Assembly (NCBI RefSeq): GCF_009730915.1
Contig: NC_052481.1
Location: 3,906,001 to 3,970,000 of the forward strand
Direction: 5' to 3'
Origin: Dioscorea cayenensis subsp. rotundata
Lineage: Eukaryota > Streptophyta > Magnoliopsida > Dioscoreales > Dioscoreaceae
DNA length: 64,000 bases
A program made the translations under genes and the position numbers. The notes below the pieces were generated by a model. That model was not told the origin of the DNA. It worked only from the letters and a program-made list of their open reading frames with translations, and did no database searches. Positions 34,351 to 47,100 of this stretch are shown in pieces. The first letter of the stretch is position 1; the number at the start of each line of letters is the position of its first letter.

Positions 34351-37300
34351 ATGATGGACATCGATAGGGTGATAAGGAACCCGGACTTAGGATCTCCAAC
34401 TTATCGTAAGTACATTGCCAATTTGTCATGAAATTAGAATTTTATATAAATGTTAGCATCAATGGTGCTTGTGTAAATTCGTTTGAGTACATTGATGATT
34501 TGCATTCAGCATCTTCAATAGATGTAATTCTAATGCTAAAGTGGCAACTTTTATAATGCTTAACTGACAACTTTTATAATTCAATAAGGTGTACTCTTTT
34601 CAGACTACATGTATATCTTTAAATATAAATATTGATGAGTGGTCCTAGGTGAGTTCTTATTTTAATTGGGAATTAAAATAAATGGACATTGAAGAGTGGT
34701 CCTGGGTGAGTTCTGATTTTAATTGCAAGACTTAATATAAGTAGACATTGAGGAGTGGTCCTGGGTGACTTCTTATTTTAAATGGGAATAGCTGGGATGT
34801 GCATGAGATAAATAATGGTCCATGTTGTGAAAATAAAGAAAAATTAGTTTAACTCCAATTTGTAAAAAATCTACAGTGTTTTCAACAAAAAAATATGATA
34901 GCATCTCTTATTTGTTTATTACTGGCTTTTAGTACAATATGATCAGTATGTTCAAGTATCTAATGACCTCTTATTTTGAGAAAAATCTATTATTCCACTT
35001 GTTTCTTTTTTTGTGTCATTGCAATTTATAGTTTAAGTACATGCAAGACTAAGATGTGTGAATATGATTTTCGTATCTAGAATGAAAGCTGAAGTATGGA
35101 TAAAAATTAAATGTTCCTCTCCAATGATTTAGTTAGCTTCTTTTGTTATCCATGACTTCCTTTGTTACAGTGAGATTAGCATGAGATACACAATTGTGAC
35201 CATTTAATCAATTTCATGTCTGGCTAATTATTGTTGGAAAAATTATATTTTAGCACCTCACAATGATTACTTCACAATAAAATTGTCTTATACAAGTGAT
35301 GGCGTGCATAAGTGGGAAAGCAGGGAGCTTGTTGGCTATATTGACTACTATTGCATTGATAAGATGTCTAGATTAGAATTGTTAGGCATGGCCAAGGAGT
35401 TGGGTTTGCAAGTAGAAGGTTGCACATTTTGGTGGTTGAGATTCAATGGTAATGGCTTGAGCTTGGCAGAAATAAAAAATGTTGCAGATGCCTTGGAGAT
35501 GGCTTCAAATGTTTCCCAAAATATGCTGATGAGTATATATGCCAAGGTCTGCATCATAAGTGCAAGTAATGATGCTGATAAACCATTTGTTGAAGAAAAT
35601 GTTGACATGCAAGATGTTTCTCTTAAAAATGATGCCGAGGAATAGGTTGAAGTAGAAAATGTTGATATGCAAAATGATTCTGTTGGGAATGGTGACGAGG
35701 AACATGAAATATATAAATGAGAATGTTGATATCCAAGATGTTTCTCCTGAGCACCAAGGAAAAAATGATGAAGGGAGTGAGTTATATGACTCAGGGTATA
35801 GCTTTGACACTGAGGAACATGACACAAATGAGGGCAATGATGATGCCATTGTGCCTAACATGGTTAGACATGCAAGAAATGAAGGAATAGGAGCATGATG
35901 TGATGTTCATGAAGAAGAAGAAGAACCTAACTCTGACTATGGAGAATCTGACTCATGTTTGTACTCAATTTCTTCAACAGACGATGAAGTTGTAGGTCCA
36001 AGAAAACCAAAATACCCAGAGTTCCAAGAAGAAATTGACATGAAGGATCCCCATTTCGCAGTTGGAATGAAGTTCACCAGTTTTAAGCAATTCAAGGAGG
36101 TTGTTAGGAACTACAGGATAAAGCATAGATATATTATGAATTTTAGACCCAGTAATAAGAAAAGATACAAGGCAATTTGTCAAAAAGGTTGCCCTTTCTA
36201 CTTGTGGGCAGCTCCCATGATCAAAGATAAGGACACAATTCAAATTATATCTGGGATTCTCAAGCATGAGTGCAGTAGAGACCATAATGTAAGGCATGTA
36301 AGTGCAAAATGGATTGCTCAGACCTACATGACTCAATTTAGGGCAGATCCTTCATGGTCTCTGGCAAGTATTATTTAAGCTGTAAAGCAAAATCAGGAGG
36401 TTGAGATTACTAGACTAAAAGCATGGAGGGAAAAATCACTTGCTCTAAGGTACTACTATATTTACTTCATGTCAATGCTTATGTTAGTGCATATTACAAT
36501 TTACTGCTGATGATTTGACACCATTTCATTTTGTCCTGCAAATAGCATGTTAGCTGGTGATGAACATGAGCAAATGAAGAGCTTGTATGACTACAGGCTT
36601 GAGCTTATGAGGACACATCCACAATCTATTATCAAATTCAAATGCCGTGAATGTGTTTTTGAAGGGATGTATGTTTGCTTGTCTTCATTGAAGGATGGAT
36701 TCCTGGAAGGGTGCAGACTAATAATTTCAGTAGATGGTTGCTGGGTGAAGGGTTTGTTTGGAGGGCAACTACTTTCAGCTGTGGGGATAGATGCAAATAA
36801 TTGCATCGATCCCATTACATGGGCAGTGGTGGATAGGGAGAACAATTATAACTGGAGATGGTTCTTGAAGTTGCTAGCTGTAGATTTGGGCATCAACAAC
36901 AACCAGCATTGGGCTTTTATGAGTGATAGGCAGAAGGTTTGTTCTCATAACACTTCATCTTCAATTAATTTAATATAGGTCTTAAAATGTCAGCTTTAAC
37001 TTATCCATATTGTTTATTTTTCTTTGTTTTTTGTTGTCTTCTTGTTTGTCCTTGTGTATTGTATAATATATGGGAAATAAATATCATTATAGGGCCTAAT
37101 ACCTGCATTGCAAGACCTATTCCCCAATAGTGAACACAGATATTGTGTTAGGCATATACACACTAACTTAAAAAATAATTACAAAGGAAAAGCTCTAAAA
37201 GATCAACTATGGAAATGTGCAAAGGCCACTTACAAACTTGCATTTAATAAAGAAACGGAGTATTTGAAGGCAATGTCCCTTGGAGCTTATGGGTTCCTGT

Positions 37301-38030
37301 AGAAAATAGCACCTGAGCATTGGTATAGGGCACACTTTAGACCTATTTTTAAATATGGCATGCTCTTGAATAACCTCTATGAATGTTTTAATAGTCTAAT
37401 ACTTGGAGTTAGGAGCAAAGGGATAGTGACAATGAATGAATTAAATAGAACAAAGTTGATGTGCAGAATTCAAAAGAAAAGAGATGCTATGCAGAAATGT
37501 GGCAGTGAGTATTGTCCTAGAATAATGAAAAAAAATTAGAAAATGCAAAGGCATTGAGCTTTACTTATAGCACAACCTGGTCATGAGGTGCATAATACCA
37601 AGTCCTAGGCAATGAGGGCCAATTTGTGGTTGACAGAATAGAAAAAACTTGCTCTTATAGAAAGTGGCAATTAACTGGAGTGCCCTATGCTCATGTAATC
37701 TCTACATTATACTACAACCAGGACATGCCTGGAAATTATATAGATGAATGTTACAAGGTGTCCACATTTTTAGCAATCTATAGCCACATTCTATATCCCA
37801 CACAGGATAGGAGTTGTTGGCCTACCTAGTAGTACCCAAAGCCCTATGATCCCACCTCCACCTGTAAACAACAAAAGAGGGAAGAAAACAATACTGAGGA
37901 GGAGAGACCCAAATTAGGATGTTGGATTCACCAAAGGAAAGGTCAGCATGAAAGGCAGGAAAATCACTTGCAGCATATGTGGTGTTGCCGGCCATAACAA
38001 AAGATTTCATGGAATTGAGGTACTTTTGCA
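34351..38030 (+). pseudogene. MuDR-type (MULE) transposase, degenerate
   Basis: A probable first exon 34351-34405 (MMDIDRVIRNPDLGSPTY) splices in phase to 35254 (PPHNDYFTIKLSYTSDG), giving the PB1-like N-terminal domain of plant MULEs. An acidic spacer with repeated ENVDMQDVS units follows. The DNA-binding domain is at about 36030-36330 (HFAVGMKFTSFKQFKEVV, CQKGCPFYLWAA) and the transposase core at about 36715-37130 (SVDGCWVKGLFGGQLLSAVG, RYCVRHIHTNLK), interrupted by an intron at about 36937-37093. A SWIM-like remnant is near 37620-37700, and a zinc knuckle CSICGVAGHNKRFHG at about 37975-38015 lacks its last cysteine. Stops at about 35643, 35717, 35896, 36376, 37300 and more after 37535 show the gene is dead. 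33815-34020 may be the 5' terminal region; the opposite terminus was not found. Confidence 0.85.
34634..34790. repeat. Tandem repeat, period 57-59 bp, about 2.7 copies
   Basis: GAGTGGTCCTRGGTGA starts at 34637, 34694 and 34753, each followed by a TTCTKATTTTAATTG-like tract and GGACATTGA or TAGACATTGA. It lies in the first intron of the decayed MULE transposase. Confidence 0.85.
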
Positions 38031-38111
38031 GCCTAATTTATGAATTGAATGAAATAAATTTTTATTCAGTATGGCATGGTTTGTAACCATGCATATATAT
38101 ATATGATAGGC

Positions 38112-39210
38112 TAGGTTGCAGAATGAAGGAGGACAATCAAGTGATGCAACAACTAATGATTTAGAACAATGTGAGGTAATTTCTTTTCCCCCTTCAATTT
38201 ATGTGATTTTCATGTATTGGGTATAAGCATTAACCATCCAGTAATATAATTGCAATGATTTTGATAGGACAATGCCAATAATCCTATGGATGCAATTGAT
38301 CCATACGTTTTGGAGGAACATTTCCACTTTGTATGGTTGGAGTCATTTCCATTCTGGAGTCATTTCCTAACATTGTCATGGCTGATTTGTTTTCCATGAC
38401 ATTATCAGGTTGATCACTTCATTCAAACAGAAATGAATAACCAACCTAATGAATCTAAACAAATTCAAGTGGAAACCATATCATAGGTAATGTAATATAA
38501 CTGCAAAAAAAAATTACAAGATTAGATAGGTGATTTGTTTCCAAAATTGCAGGTTATTGATACACAGCAACCTGATCTCCAGAATTTACCAATTGAAATG
38601 GAAAGGAGGCCATTGAAGAGCAAAATTGAGACTAGAGGAGAAAAGAAAAATAACATAGTTGCAGCCACCCCAGGTGCTGAGCAACATGTTGTCACAAATC
38701 CTGTGGAATCTACAACCAACAGAAAATCAAGTAAGTAGGCTCATGTAACCTCAAGAGCTCCTGCATTGAGACCCATAATGAAGAACAAAAAATGGAAGCT
38801 AAGAGTCAAGCGTGACCTGCAATGCAAAAGAAAAAAGAATGGGTTCCCCCTAGATGGCAGGAGGAACAAAGGATCAGCTAGACTACCTTGATGAGCGATT
38901 GGAACGGCTTGAAGGTGTCGTTGGACAATTGGAGTACTTTATTGATGCATTTTTGGATGGGGAAAATACAAAGATTGTACCAATTGTGATGATGAACCCA
39001 ACCCCGTCTATGAGGTGGTGGACTCACAATCGTCAGGGGCGCTGGAGGTGTAAAGGTCCGGACACAGGCCAAGAAAAAAGTAGATAATGAGAGCCAAAGT
39101 GTGGAGTACTAAGATGCAGAGGCGTCTTTGCTGCGAACCTGATGGTAAAAGTCTATCCAGTCGGTGGTAAGGTCCAATTCCCCAAATTGCTACCTGATGA
39201 CTTGTAAGTA
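38112..39210 (+). pseudogene. 3' exons of the MULE unit with a dispersed short ORF
   Basis: Short exon-like pieces with splice-site flanks (about 38112-38176, 38270-38340, 38553-38740) follow the transposase. At 38854-39087 an ORF reads MAGGTKDQLDYLDERLERLE and GVVGQLEYFIDAFLDG. It is homologous, at both protein and DNA level down to about 39200, to the ORF on the other strand at 60096-60411. The heptad-like LDERLERLEGVVGQLE could form a short coiled coil. Function is unknown; it may be the C-terminal part of a transposon protein. Confidence 0.55.
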
Positions 39211-39841
39211 ATTTAGGGGTTATCAGGGAATTGAATGCAAAAAGAACCAAAGGCAAAAATACAATTTAGAATCTTCATTATAGTGGGTATTTATTAATTT
39301 TCATTTGTATTTATTTGCTTGAGTTTGCCTTTCTTCCATGGCCCTCCTCCTCCTCCTCCTCCTCATTGCCTTGCTAATGCTTCATAATTTGGAGGATCTC
39401 AGAGCATTATGGTGAGTATTGATAGATTAATTTTAGTTATGCTTTGATGGGATTGGGGGATGGGGGATGGGGGATGGTGGAGTTGTAGATCTGTGATCGT
39501 GGTTTGGGATTGGCTACTTTAATAATATTTTTGTGGATCTGTGAGTCATCCTCTAATTTGTGTTTCTAATCTTTTTTTTTTTTGGTACTCTAATTTCTAG
39601 GAAGTTTAGGATGTAGTAATTGAAGGAACCGTCTGGAGAAGTGTTTAGAATGGATGTAGGAATCATGGTTGTAGATTCAATTGAAGGCGGAGCGGAGGGA
39701 TCTCCTTGGTGAGATGGTTGAACACCCTAACATTTGTGATATCTAATAAATGAACCACATAGAGAAAATCTCAGAACAATGAAGCTCTCCAGCCAACCAT
39801 TGGCACTCATCTTCTCCTCCTTTGAAAAATCCAAGCTTTGA

Positions 39842-39901
<60 letters not shown>

Positions 39902-40720
39902 TTCAATGTTCTCCAGCCATGAAGATAAAGCGATGGTGTGAAGGTTCACTGATCCTATTCCTTGTTCTCATGCTTACTCTAAGCTACACCCTCTTCCCTT
40001 CCACCATGAAAGTGCCACCTTCTTCAATCGCCGCTGGGAAATTAGGGTTTTAAAAGGGAAATTAGCAAACATGTCTTCATTGACCATTTGACTGTTTTAA
40101 AAAGAGATATATTTTTTTAAAACAAAAAACCAAACCTCAGTGACCAAATGCACCCTAACATTTGTAAAATTCAAAGAGAAAACCGCACAAAGAGAATCTT
40201 AGAGCAATGAAGCTCTTCGGCCAACCGTTGTTTGGTTAGATGTAACTGAAGATACTGTATTATAAGATTTTGTATTTGGTCAGAGTAATTTATAAATTTG
40301 GAATTAAAAATATTTTATATACAAAATATTTTAATGTCATTTTGATAATTTTAACTATCGTATTAATTAGTTTCACTATTAATTTTATCATTAAATTAGT
40401 TATTAAAATTATTATTATATTTATTAATTTTTACCCTATTTTACAAATTTTGAATTTAATTATTTACCCATCAAAAAAAAATTATGAGCTTTACATACAT
40501 TTGTACCATGTTATTTAATGATTTTAATTATCATATTGATTATTTTAACTATTTATTTTATTATTAAATTAGTTATTAAAATAATTATTAAATTTATTAT
40601 TAGATTTTTTAATTTTTCCACTCAACAAAAGTATTCATGAATGTTTGACAATACTTACTTTTTCTTAATTGGTCACATATAGGTTACAAGTTATACATAT
40701 GAAGAGTCTGAAAACAAGAG
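39211..40720. other. Spacer with local repeats
   Basis: It contains CTC repeats near 39343-39364 and a direct repeat starting CACCCTAACATTTGT at about 39722 and 40149. The repeat shares AGAGCAATGAAGCTCT-like text and is about 90 bp per copy. An ORF after the GA run (MKIKRWCEGSLILFLVLM, 39919-40053) looks like a short type II membrane anchor but has no recognisable continuation. Confidence 0.5.
39846..39899. repeat. (AG)n microsatellite
   Basis: About 27 uninterrupted AG units. Confidence 0.95.
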
Positions 40721-40757
40721 ATTTGGTTTTACGCTCAAATTGGGCGTAAAACCAAAT
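40721..40757. repeat. Perfect 14-bp inverted repeat (hairpin)
   Basis: ATTTGGTTTTACGC and its exact reverse complement are separated by a 9-nt loop. It may be the centre or an end of a small foldback element, but its limits are not visible. Confidence 0.8.
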
Positions 40758-40782
40758 AGTCATTGGATGTAATTAGAGTTAC

Positions 40783-41540
40783 ATGGATTTTTAAAATCAT
40801 GTGAACCAAACACTGGATTTCTTAAAATCCGATAACTCAAGTTATATGTAGCTTCAAATCCCTCCAAATAAATACTAGCTAAATGTGGCTTGTGTTCCAT
40901 CCTAAATAGAACTTCATTATCTTGTTGTTTGCTGCTTTACGGAATCATAGTCATTGCATGTGGTATAGTTTATTGGTTCAAATCTTTGTTAATCAGTTCA
41001 AATCACCGTTCAAAGGTGTATTAAAATTTTCTCTAAAATTATTTACCACAATGAAAACATATTTCTATGTCAATAAAGATGCTGTAAAAATGTTTTTTTG
41101 ACGAATATGACAAACGCGTATAACGTCAAAGGCATACGCATAATCTAAGTTATATGGATTTTTAAAATCCTATGAACCAAACACTGGATTTCTTAAAATC
41201 CGGTAACTCAAGTTATATGTAACTTCAAATTTCTCCAAACAAACATTACCTAAATGTGGCTTGTGTTCCATCCTAAATAGAACTTCATTGTCCTGTTGTT
41301 ATGATTGGCCATTTTATGTTTGCTGCATTACGGAATCATAGTCATTGCATGTGGTACAGTTTATTAGTTCAAATCTTTGTTAATCATTTCAAATCACTGT
41401 TCAAGGGTGTATTGAAATTTCCTCTAAAATTATTTACCTCAATGAAAACATATTTCTATGTCAATAAGATGCTGTATCTTTTATTTTTTTGACAAATATG
41501 ATAAAAGTATATATAACTAGACGCATATGCATAATCTGGA
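40783..41540. repeat. Tandem duplication of about 370 bp
   Basis: Unit 1 (about 40783-41152) and unit 2 (about 41153-41540) both run GGATTTTTAAAATC, GAACCAAACACTGGATTTCT, AACTCAAGTTATATGTA, GGCTTGTGTTCCATCC, CATAGTCATTGCATGTGG, ACATATTTCTATGTCAATAA, ending in GCATAATCT. Unit 2 has a small insertion (ATGATTGGCCATTTTATG). The second half of the unit is also present at 52229-52520. Confidence 0.88.
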
Positions 41541-43577
41541 AGTGAATGCTTGACGTATACACCTCCATCCTAATGACGTAAGATTTGAGCTGCAAACCTA
41601 CACTTCCAATTATAGATTTATTACTGCCATCACGTCCAATATAATTTAAATTTGACCAATGAAAAATTTCACATAACATCTTTTGTTGTCGGACCAAACG
41701 TCTTTAAGTAAGTTTGTTGCACTTCCGTACTTTTAAAGTTATGATATATATTGCCTTCAATTTTATATAAAAACTTTTTGAAGAGTGGGTCTTGGTCCTT
41801 TTAAGAAGACACTTTCTAAATTATCCAGTGCATTAATTATCTTTTTTAGCAAAATATCTTTAATTACTCAATATTTTTTCTGATCAATAAAAATGAAATG
41901 CACCATAATTACTTTCTCTTAGTTACGGGAAAAATGCAGGGCTCTTCATTTTCTTTAAACTTTCATTCACTTTAAAAAATCATCTAGAAGGGTCGATATA
42001 CTCTGATGCTTTAGGCCTCTGTAATGAACCTCTTTAGTCCCACATCGACTATGAGATGAAGTCCTTATGTGTATATAAGTGGTGGTCATCTTTCACCGCT
42101 AGGTCGGTTTTTTGGTGACACGCTCTCTTCACCACTTGTGTGCATAACATGGTGCTTTCGTTGAGAGTCTATGCCGGGCACGGTTGGAGCTAGTCCGCGT
42201 CATGTCTGGGCGGGTTTGCGGAGCGGGTAAAACCTTGGTGGGTCCCAGAGTCCGGCCCCATAGTTCGGTGCCCAGACTACCCGGACTGATGAGGGCGTCA
42301 GTCTTGATCGGTGGGGTATTATAATGAACCCCTTTAGTCCCATATCGGCTATGAGATGTAGTCCTTGTATGCATATAAATGGTGGGTGTCCTTCACCACT
42401 AAGTCGGTCTTTTAGTGATACGCTCTCCTCACCACTTGTGTGCATAACAACCTCCTACATCCCATAATTCAATTGAAGAGCTTGGTAGCTGAGGTTTCCT
42501 TTGAAGGTGTTTCAATGGAGGTATGATTGAGGTAGTATTTTATTTTATTTTATTTTTTCCATCAAAGCATCAATTCATTGTTTTTAAACATTGTTACACT
42601 TAATCTGATATTTAAAGTTATAAAAATAATTCTCTTTACCAATAATATATTACATGCATCACAGACACTTGAAATTATGTCCGAGCTTTCTGGTCATTCG
42701 TAACTTTAAATTATATCCAATATTGAGTAACATATAAAATAATCCAATAAACATAGATGATATACCATTAAAGACCAATTGGATTTATATTATTTACATT
42801 TAAAAAACCAAAGACAACAAATGTTTTATTATTTAATAAAATGGTAAGAAATGTATTAAAATAAAGTTAATGTAATTCATATAAGATACTCCTCCGTTCT
42901 TTTTTATTTGTCACAAATCTATGTTTTTTTTAATTGTCATTTTTTAATATCAAAAAATATTTATTATTTTTTTACAAAAATTACCCTTAACACTATATTC
43001 AATTTTCTTTTTGTAATTAAATATGAGAGAAATATATGAAGGTATAAATTAGGGGTAATTTTAGAATAATAATAAATTTTTTATAAAAGTTTGTAAAATA
43101 ACTAAATTCCTTGATATGTGAGATTCGGTTAACCACGACAAATAAAAAACAACGGAGAGAATAGTTTCTTAAGTCAATAAAACAATAAAAATAAAAATAA
43201 AATTATTTATCATCAGTTATAGAATGAGAAAGAAATGGCCAACAAAGCCTTAATTTTCCTTTATTTGTGAGATTAGAGATGCATGAGGAATCAGAAAAAT
43301 ACTTGAACATATAACATTCGATAGGAAGATGAAAAACTATAAAATTCATTATTTATAGGAAAAAAAAAAATGAACGCACACAATCATTAAAACAATAACC
43401 ATCTTTAAAATTTGTTTTTTTGCATATATAAATATAAAATAAAATTAAAAGTGTATTTTTTTACCATGCATTTTTGTTAATGTGTATTAATTATTTATAA
43501 AGTAAATAATAAAAAATTAATTCGTTGTTGAACTCTTAAAGCAAAAAATTATTTGTTTTAATCATAAAATAAATGTT
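41277..43577. repeat. Duplicated block, copy A, left part
   Basis: 41277-41690 matches 52229-52595, and 43155-43577 matches 53105-53535 (for example GATTAGAGATGCATGAG, TGCATTTTTGTTAAT, GTTGAACTCTTAAA). The two matching parts are separated here by a TRIM and other sequence. The match resumes after the copia element at 49272. 42450-43150 is AT-rich with nothing recognised. Confidence 0.75.
42020..42449. mobile_element. TRIM (terminal-repeat retrotransposon in miniature)
   Basis: Two LTRs of 130 bp (42020-42149 and 42320-42449) share TAATGAACC, TTTAGTCCCA, AGTCCTT, TATA-containing text, CACCACTTGTGTGCATAACA. They flank only 170 bp of internal sequence. The left LTR starts TG and ends CA; the right start has decayed to TA. 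Directly after the left LTR, TGGTGCTTTCGTTGAGAG begins with TGG as a primer-binding site should. GGTGGGG just before the right LTR may be a polypurine tract. Flanks GCCTC and ACCTC match at four of five positions. It is too small to code for anything. Confidence 0.85.
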
Positions 43578-43579
43578 TT

Positions 43580-43952
43580 TTTATGAAAATATTTGATAAA
43601 TGTAAAGAGAATAATAAGAATAAAGAGCCAGAATATTTACCAAAAATCCTTTAAAATTCACTTCTTCTTCTTCTTTCCTCTTCTTTATTTCTCTTTCTTT
43701 TTTCCTTCTCTTCTATATATTTTACAATACATAAAGGGGGTATTTATAAGTTTACAAGAGATGAAAGAACGGTCATGATTGATTTGATCTGACAGACCAA
43801 AATACCATAGTAGATGGAATAGTAACAGTAATGGCAATTGCTACAGTACCACATTTGCGGCTGCTACAGTGATATCTATAAGGTTGCTGCAGTAATGCCG
43901 ATTGCTACAGTATTATAGCTACAGTGGGCATCCATTTATAATATTCATAACA
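43580..43952 (-). repeat. 3' LTR of the copia element
   Basis: Pairs with 48892-49270: shared blocks are AATAATAAGAATAAAGAG, TATATATTTTACAATACATA, GATTGATTTGATC, GCTGCTACAGTR and CATCCATTTATAATATTCAT. GCTACAGT-type units recur within it. The left edge has lost its expected terminal dinucleotide. Confidence 0.88.
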
Positions 43953-44170
43953 CTCCCCCTTGAATGCCTACAACCAAAGGATATGCCTCGTTATTACCTT
44001 ACTAGGAAAAACCCAGTGGGATAAAAACCTGGCTAAGGAAAAAGAGCACACTATCCTTAGTATATTTGAGGGTTATTACCTCATTAAAAACCTTGTCTCA
44101 AAAAAACCCATTGGGATAAAAACCTTGGTGAAGGGAAAAAGAGTACAGTCTCCCCCTTAAATAAATAATT

Positions 44171-47100
44171 TTAATTTATTTTAGGAGTACTTACATCCTT
44201 CAATCTTCTCATTCCGCTTTTATGTATAAGTTTTTGGTGAATGCACTTGGGAAGTGATTTTGTGAATAGATCTGCTTGATTCTCATTAGATTGAATCTTT
44301 TGAACTTCTATAACGCCTTCTTTCTGGAGATCATGAGTGTAGAAAAATTTTGGTGATATATGTTTCGTTCTGTCACCTTTAATATAACCTCCTTGTATTT
44401 GAGAAATACAAGCACTGTTGTCTTCATAAACTACTGTATCATTTGTTGTAACAGTTGGTAATTTGCATGATGACTGTATATGACCAATCATAGATCGCAA
44501 TCACTGACATTCTGGACTTACTTCATGTAAAGCTAGAATTTCAGTATTATTTGATAAAGTAGCTGTAAGAGTTTGTTTTGTGGAATGCCATGACATTGTT
44601 GCACCATTGTAAGAAAATATGTATCCAGTCTGAGATTTCCCTTTCTGAGGATCATATAGATACCCAGCATCAGCAAAGCCTGTGAGGTTGGATAAAGATT
44701 CTTGTGGATAGAATAAGCAAAGATCTGTAGTTCCTCGTAAATAACATAGCACATCTTTTCCTCCTTTCCAATGTCTTCGTGTCGGTGTAGATCTGTATCT
44801 TGCTAGAAGATTTATTGCAAAAGCTATATTTGACCTTGTATTATTTGCAAGGTACATTAATGCACCAATTGCACTTAGATATGGAGTTTCTGGACCAAGA
44901 ATGATTTCTCCTTCTTCAGGTGGACGAAATGGATCTTTCTGTACATCAAGTGCTTGGACAACCATTGGAGTACTTAATGGATAAGCCTTTTCCATATTGA
45001 ATCTCTTTAGCACCTTTTCTGTACAGGTTGATTGATGTACAAATATTCCCGAGGGTAAGTGCTCGATTTGTATACCAAGACAAAATTTGGTCTTTCCTAG
45101 ATCTTTCATTTTAAATTCCTTCCTCAGATATGATGCTGCAATTCCAATTTCAAAAGGAGTGCCTACAAGATTTATATCATCCACATATACTTCTATCACA
45201 ACAAAACCGTTAGTATAACATTTAATAAACACACATAGACATATACTATCGTTTTGGTACCTTTCTTTTATAAGATATTCATTGAGACGGTTATACCATA
45301 TCCGTCCAGATTGTTTTAATCCATAGAGAGATCTCTGTAATTTAATAGAGTATAAACGATGATGATTTGTAATGTCTGTTTTTCAGTATACTCCAGGGAT
45401 TTTCATATATATGTCATTTTCAAGTAATCCATACAGATATGCTGTGACAACATCCATCAACTGTATATCTAATTTATTACTTGCTACCATGGCAATCAAA
45501 AATCAAAAAAGTAATTCCATTTATTACAGGAGAATATGTTTCTTCATAATCAATACTAAGCATTTGAGAAAAACCTTGGGCAACCAGTCTTGTTTTGTAT
45601 CTCATAATTTTATTAATTTTATTTTTTTCTCACGAACACCTATTTATAACCGACTAGTTTTATCCCTTATGGTGTTGGCACTATCGGCCCAAACACCTCT
45701 GGTTTTGATAGGGAATTTAGCTCAGCCTGGATAGCTTCTTTCCATTTTGGCCAATCATTTCTTTGTCGACATTCATAAATAGATCGTGGCTCTGGATCAT
45801 TATCAGTATTTATTTTTATATTTGTAGCCACATTGTAGATGAATATATCATTTATTTCGGTCTCATGCCGATTCATTTTTTGACCATCATCTACATAGCA
45901 AATTGAATTTTCAATATTTTCAGAAATATTATTCCCCATTGATTCTTCATTAACTTGTTCCGAGGGTTTCATAATTTTCTCTCCCTTTTTACATGGGAGA
46001 TCCCTCTCATTATTTTTCTGCTTCCTTTTCTAGGAGCTGAATCTTTGGTGCCAATTGGTCTTCCACATTTTTGTCGTGGTTTATTTTCTACTTGATTTTC
46101 TTTCAATGGAGTCTTAGGAATCTCAGTTCTTGCAGGAGCATTAGCAACTGGTATATATGATTTGATTACCATTTTAGTATCAGTGAATGCATCAGGTATT
46201 TCATTTGCAATATTTTGTAATTTAATAATTCTTTGAACTTCAAGTTCATATTCATTGGTGAGAGGATCGTATGTATGCAATTGTGATGCATTCCAATCAA
46301 TTTCTTTTGGCTTGTTTTGAGTAATCATTTCTCCCCTGATGAAGGGAACATTGATTTATCAAAATAGCAATCTGCAAATCTTTTTGCAAATACATCTCCC
46401 ATTGTGGCTCTAAATATCGTATAATTGAGGAAAAATTATAACCAACATATATACCAAGTCTGCATTGTAGACCCATTTTTGTACGATTTGGTGGTGCTAT
46501 ATATTGACACATATACTATACAACCAACTATTCTTATATGTGAAATATCAGATTTTTTATCCATAACAAGTTGGTATGGTGAATATGAATTACATACAGT
46601 GGGTCAGATCTGTTTTAAAGCTGCAGCATGCAAAATAGCATGACCCCACGCACTTGTAGGAAGTTTCGTCCTTAATTACATTGGCTAAGCAATAATCTGG
46701 AGTCTTTTAATTAATGACTCTGCCAACCCATTTTGGGTATGTACATGAGCTACTGGATGCTCAACATGTATTCCAACTGCATACAATAGTCATAAAATAA
46801 TTTTGATAAAAATTCAACAGCATTATCAAGACGAATTGTCTTTATAGGATAATCTGTAAATTGTGCTTTAAGCCTGATAATTTGTGCCAATAGTCTTGCA
46901 AAGGTTACATTCCTTGTAGACAGAAGTGAAACATGGGACTATCTAGTCGATGCATCAATTAAAACCATAAAATGCCTAAATGGTTCGCATGATGGATGTA
47001 TTGGTCCACATATATCTTTTTGTATTCTTTCTAAACATTTAGGAGATTCACCAGCCACCTTAGTTGTCGAAGGTCTGGTTATTAGCTTTCCCAATGAGCA

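Noticed and set aside
34634..34790. Tandem repeat as a CRISPR array
   Set aside because: Under three imperfect copies without unique spacers, in a plant nuclear intron.
39838..40053. ORF with a long Arg-Glu repeat
   Set aside because: The repeat is only a translated (AG)n microsatellite.
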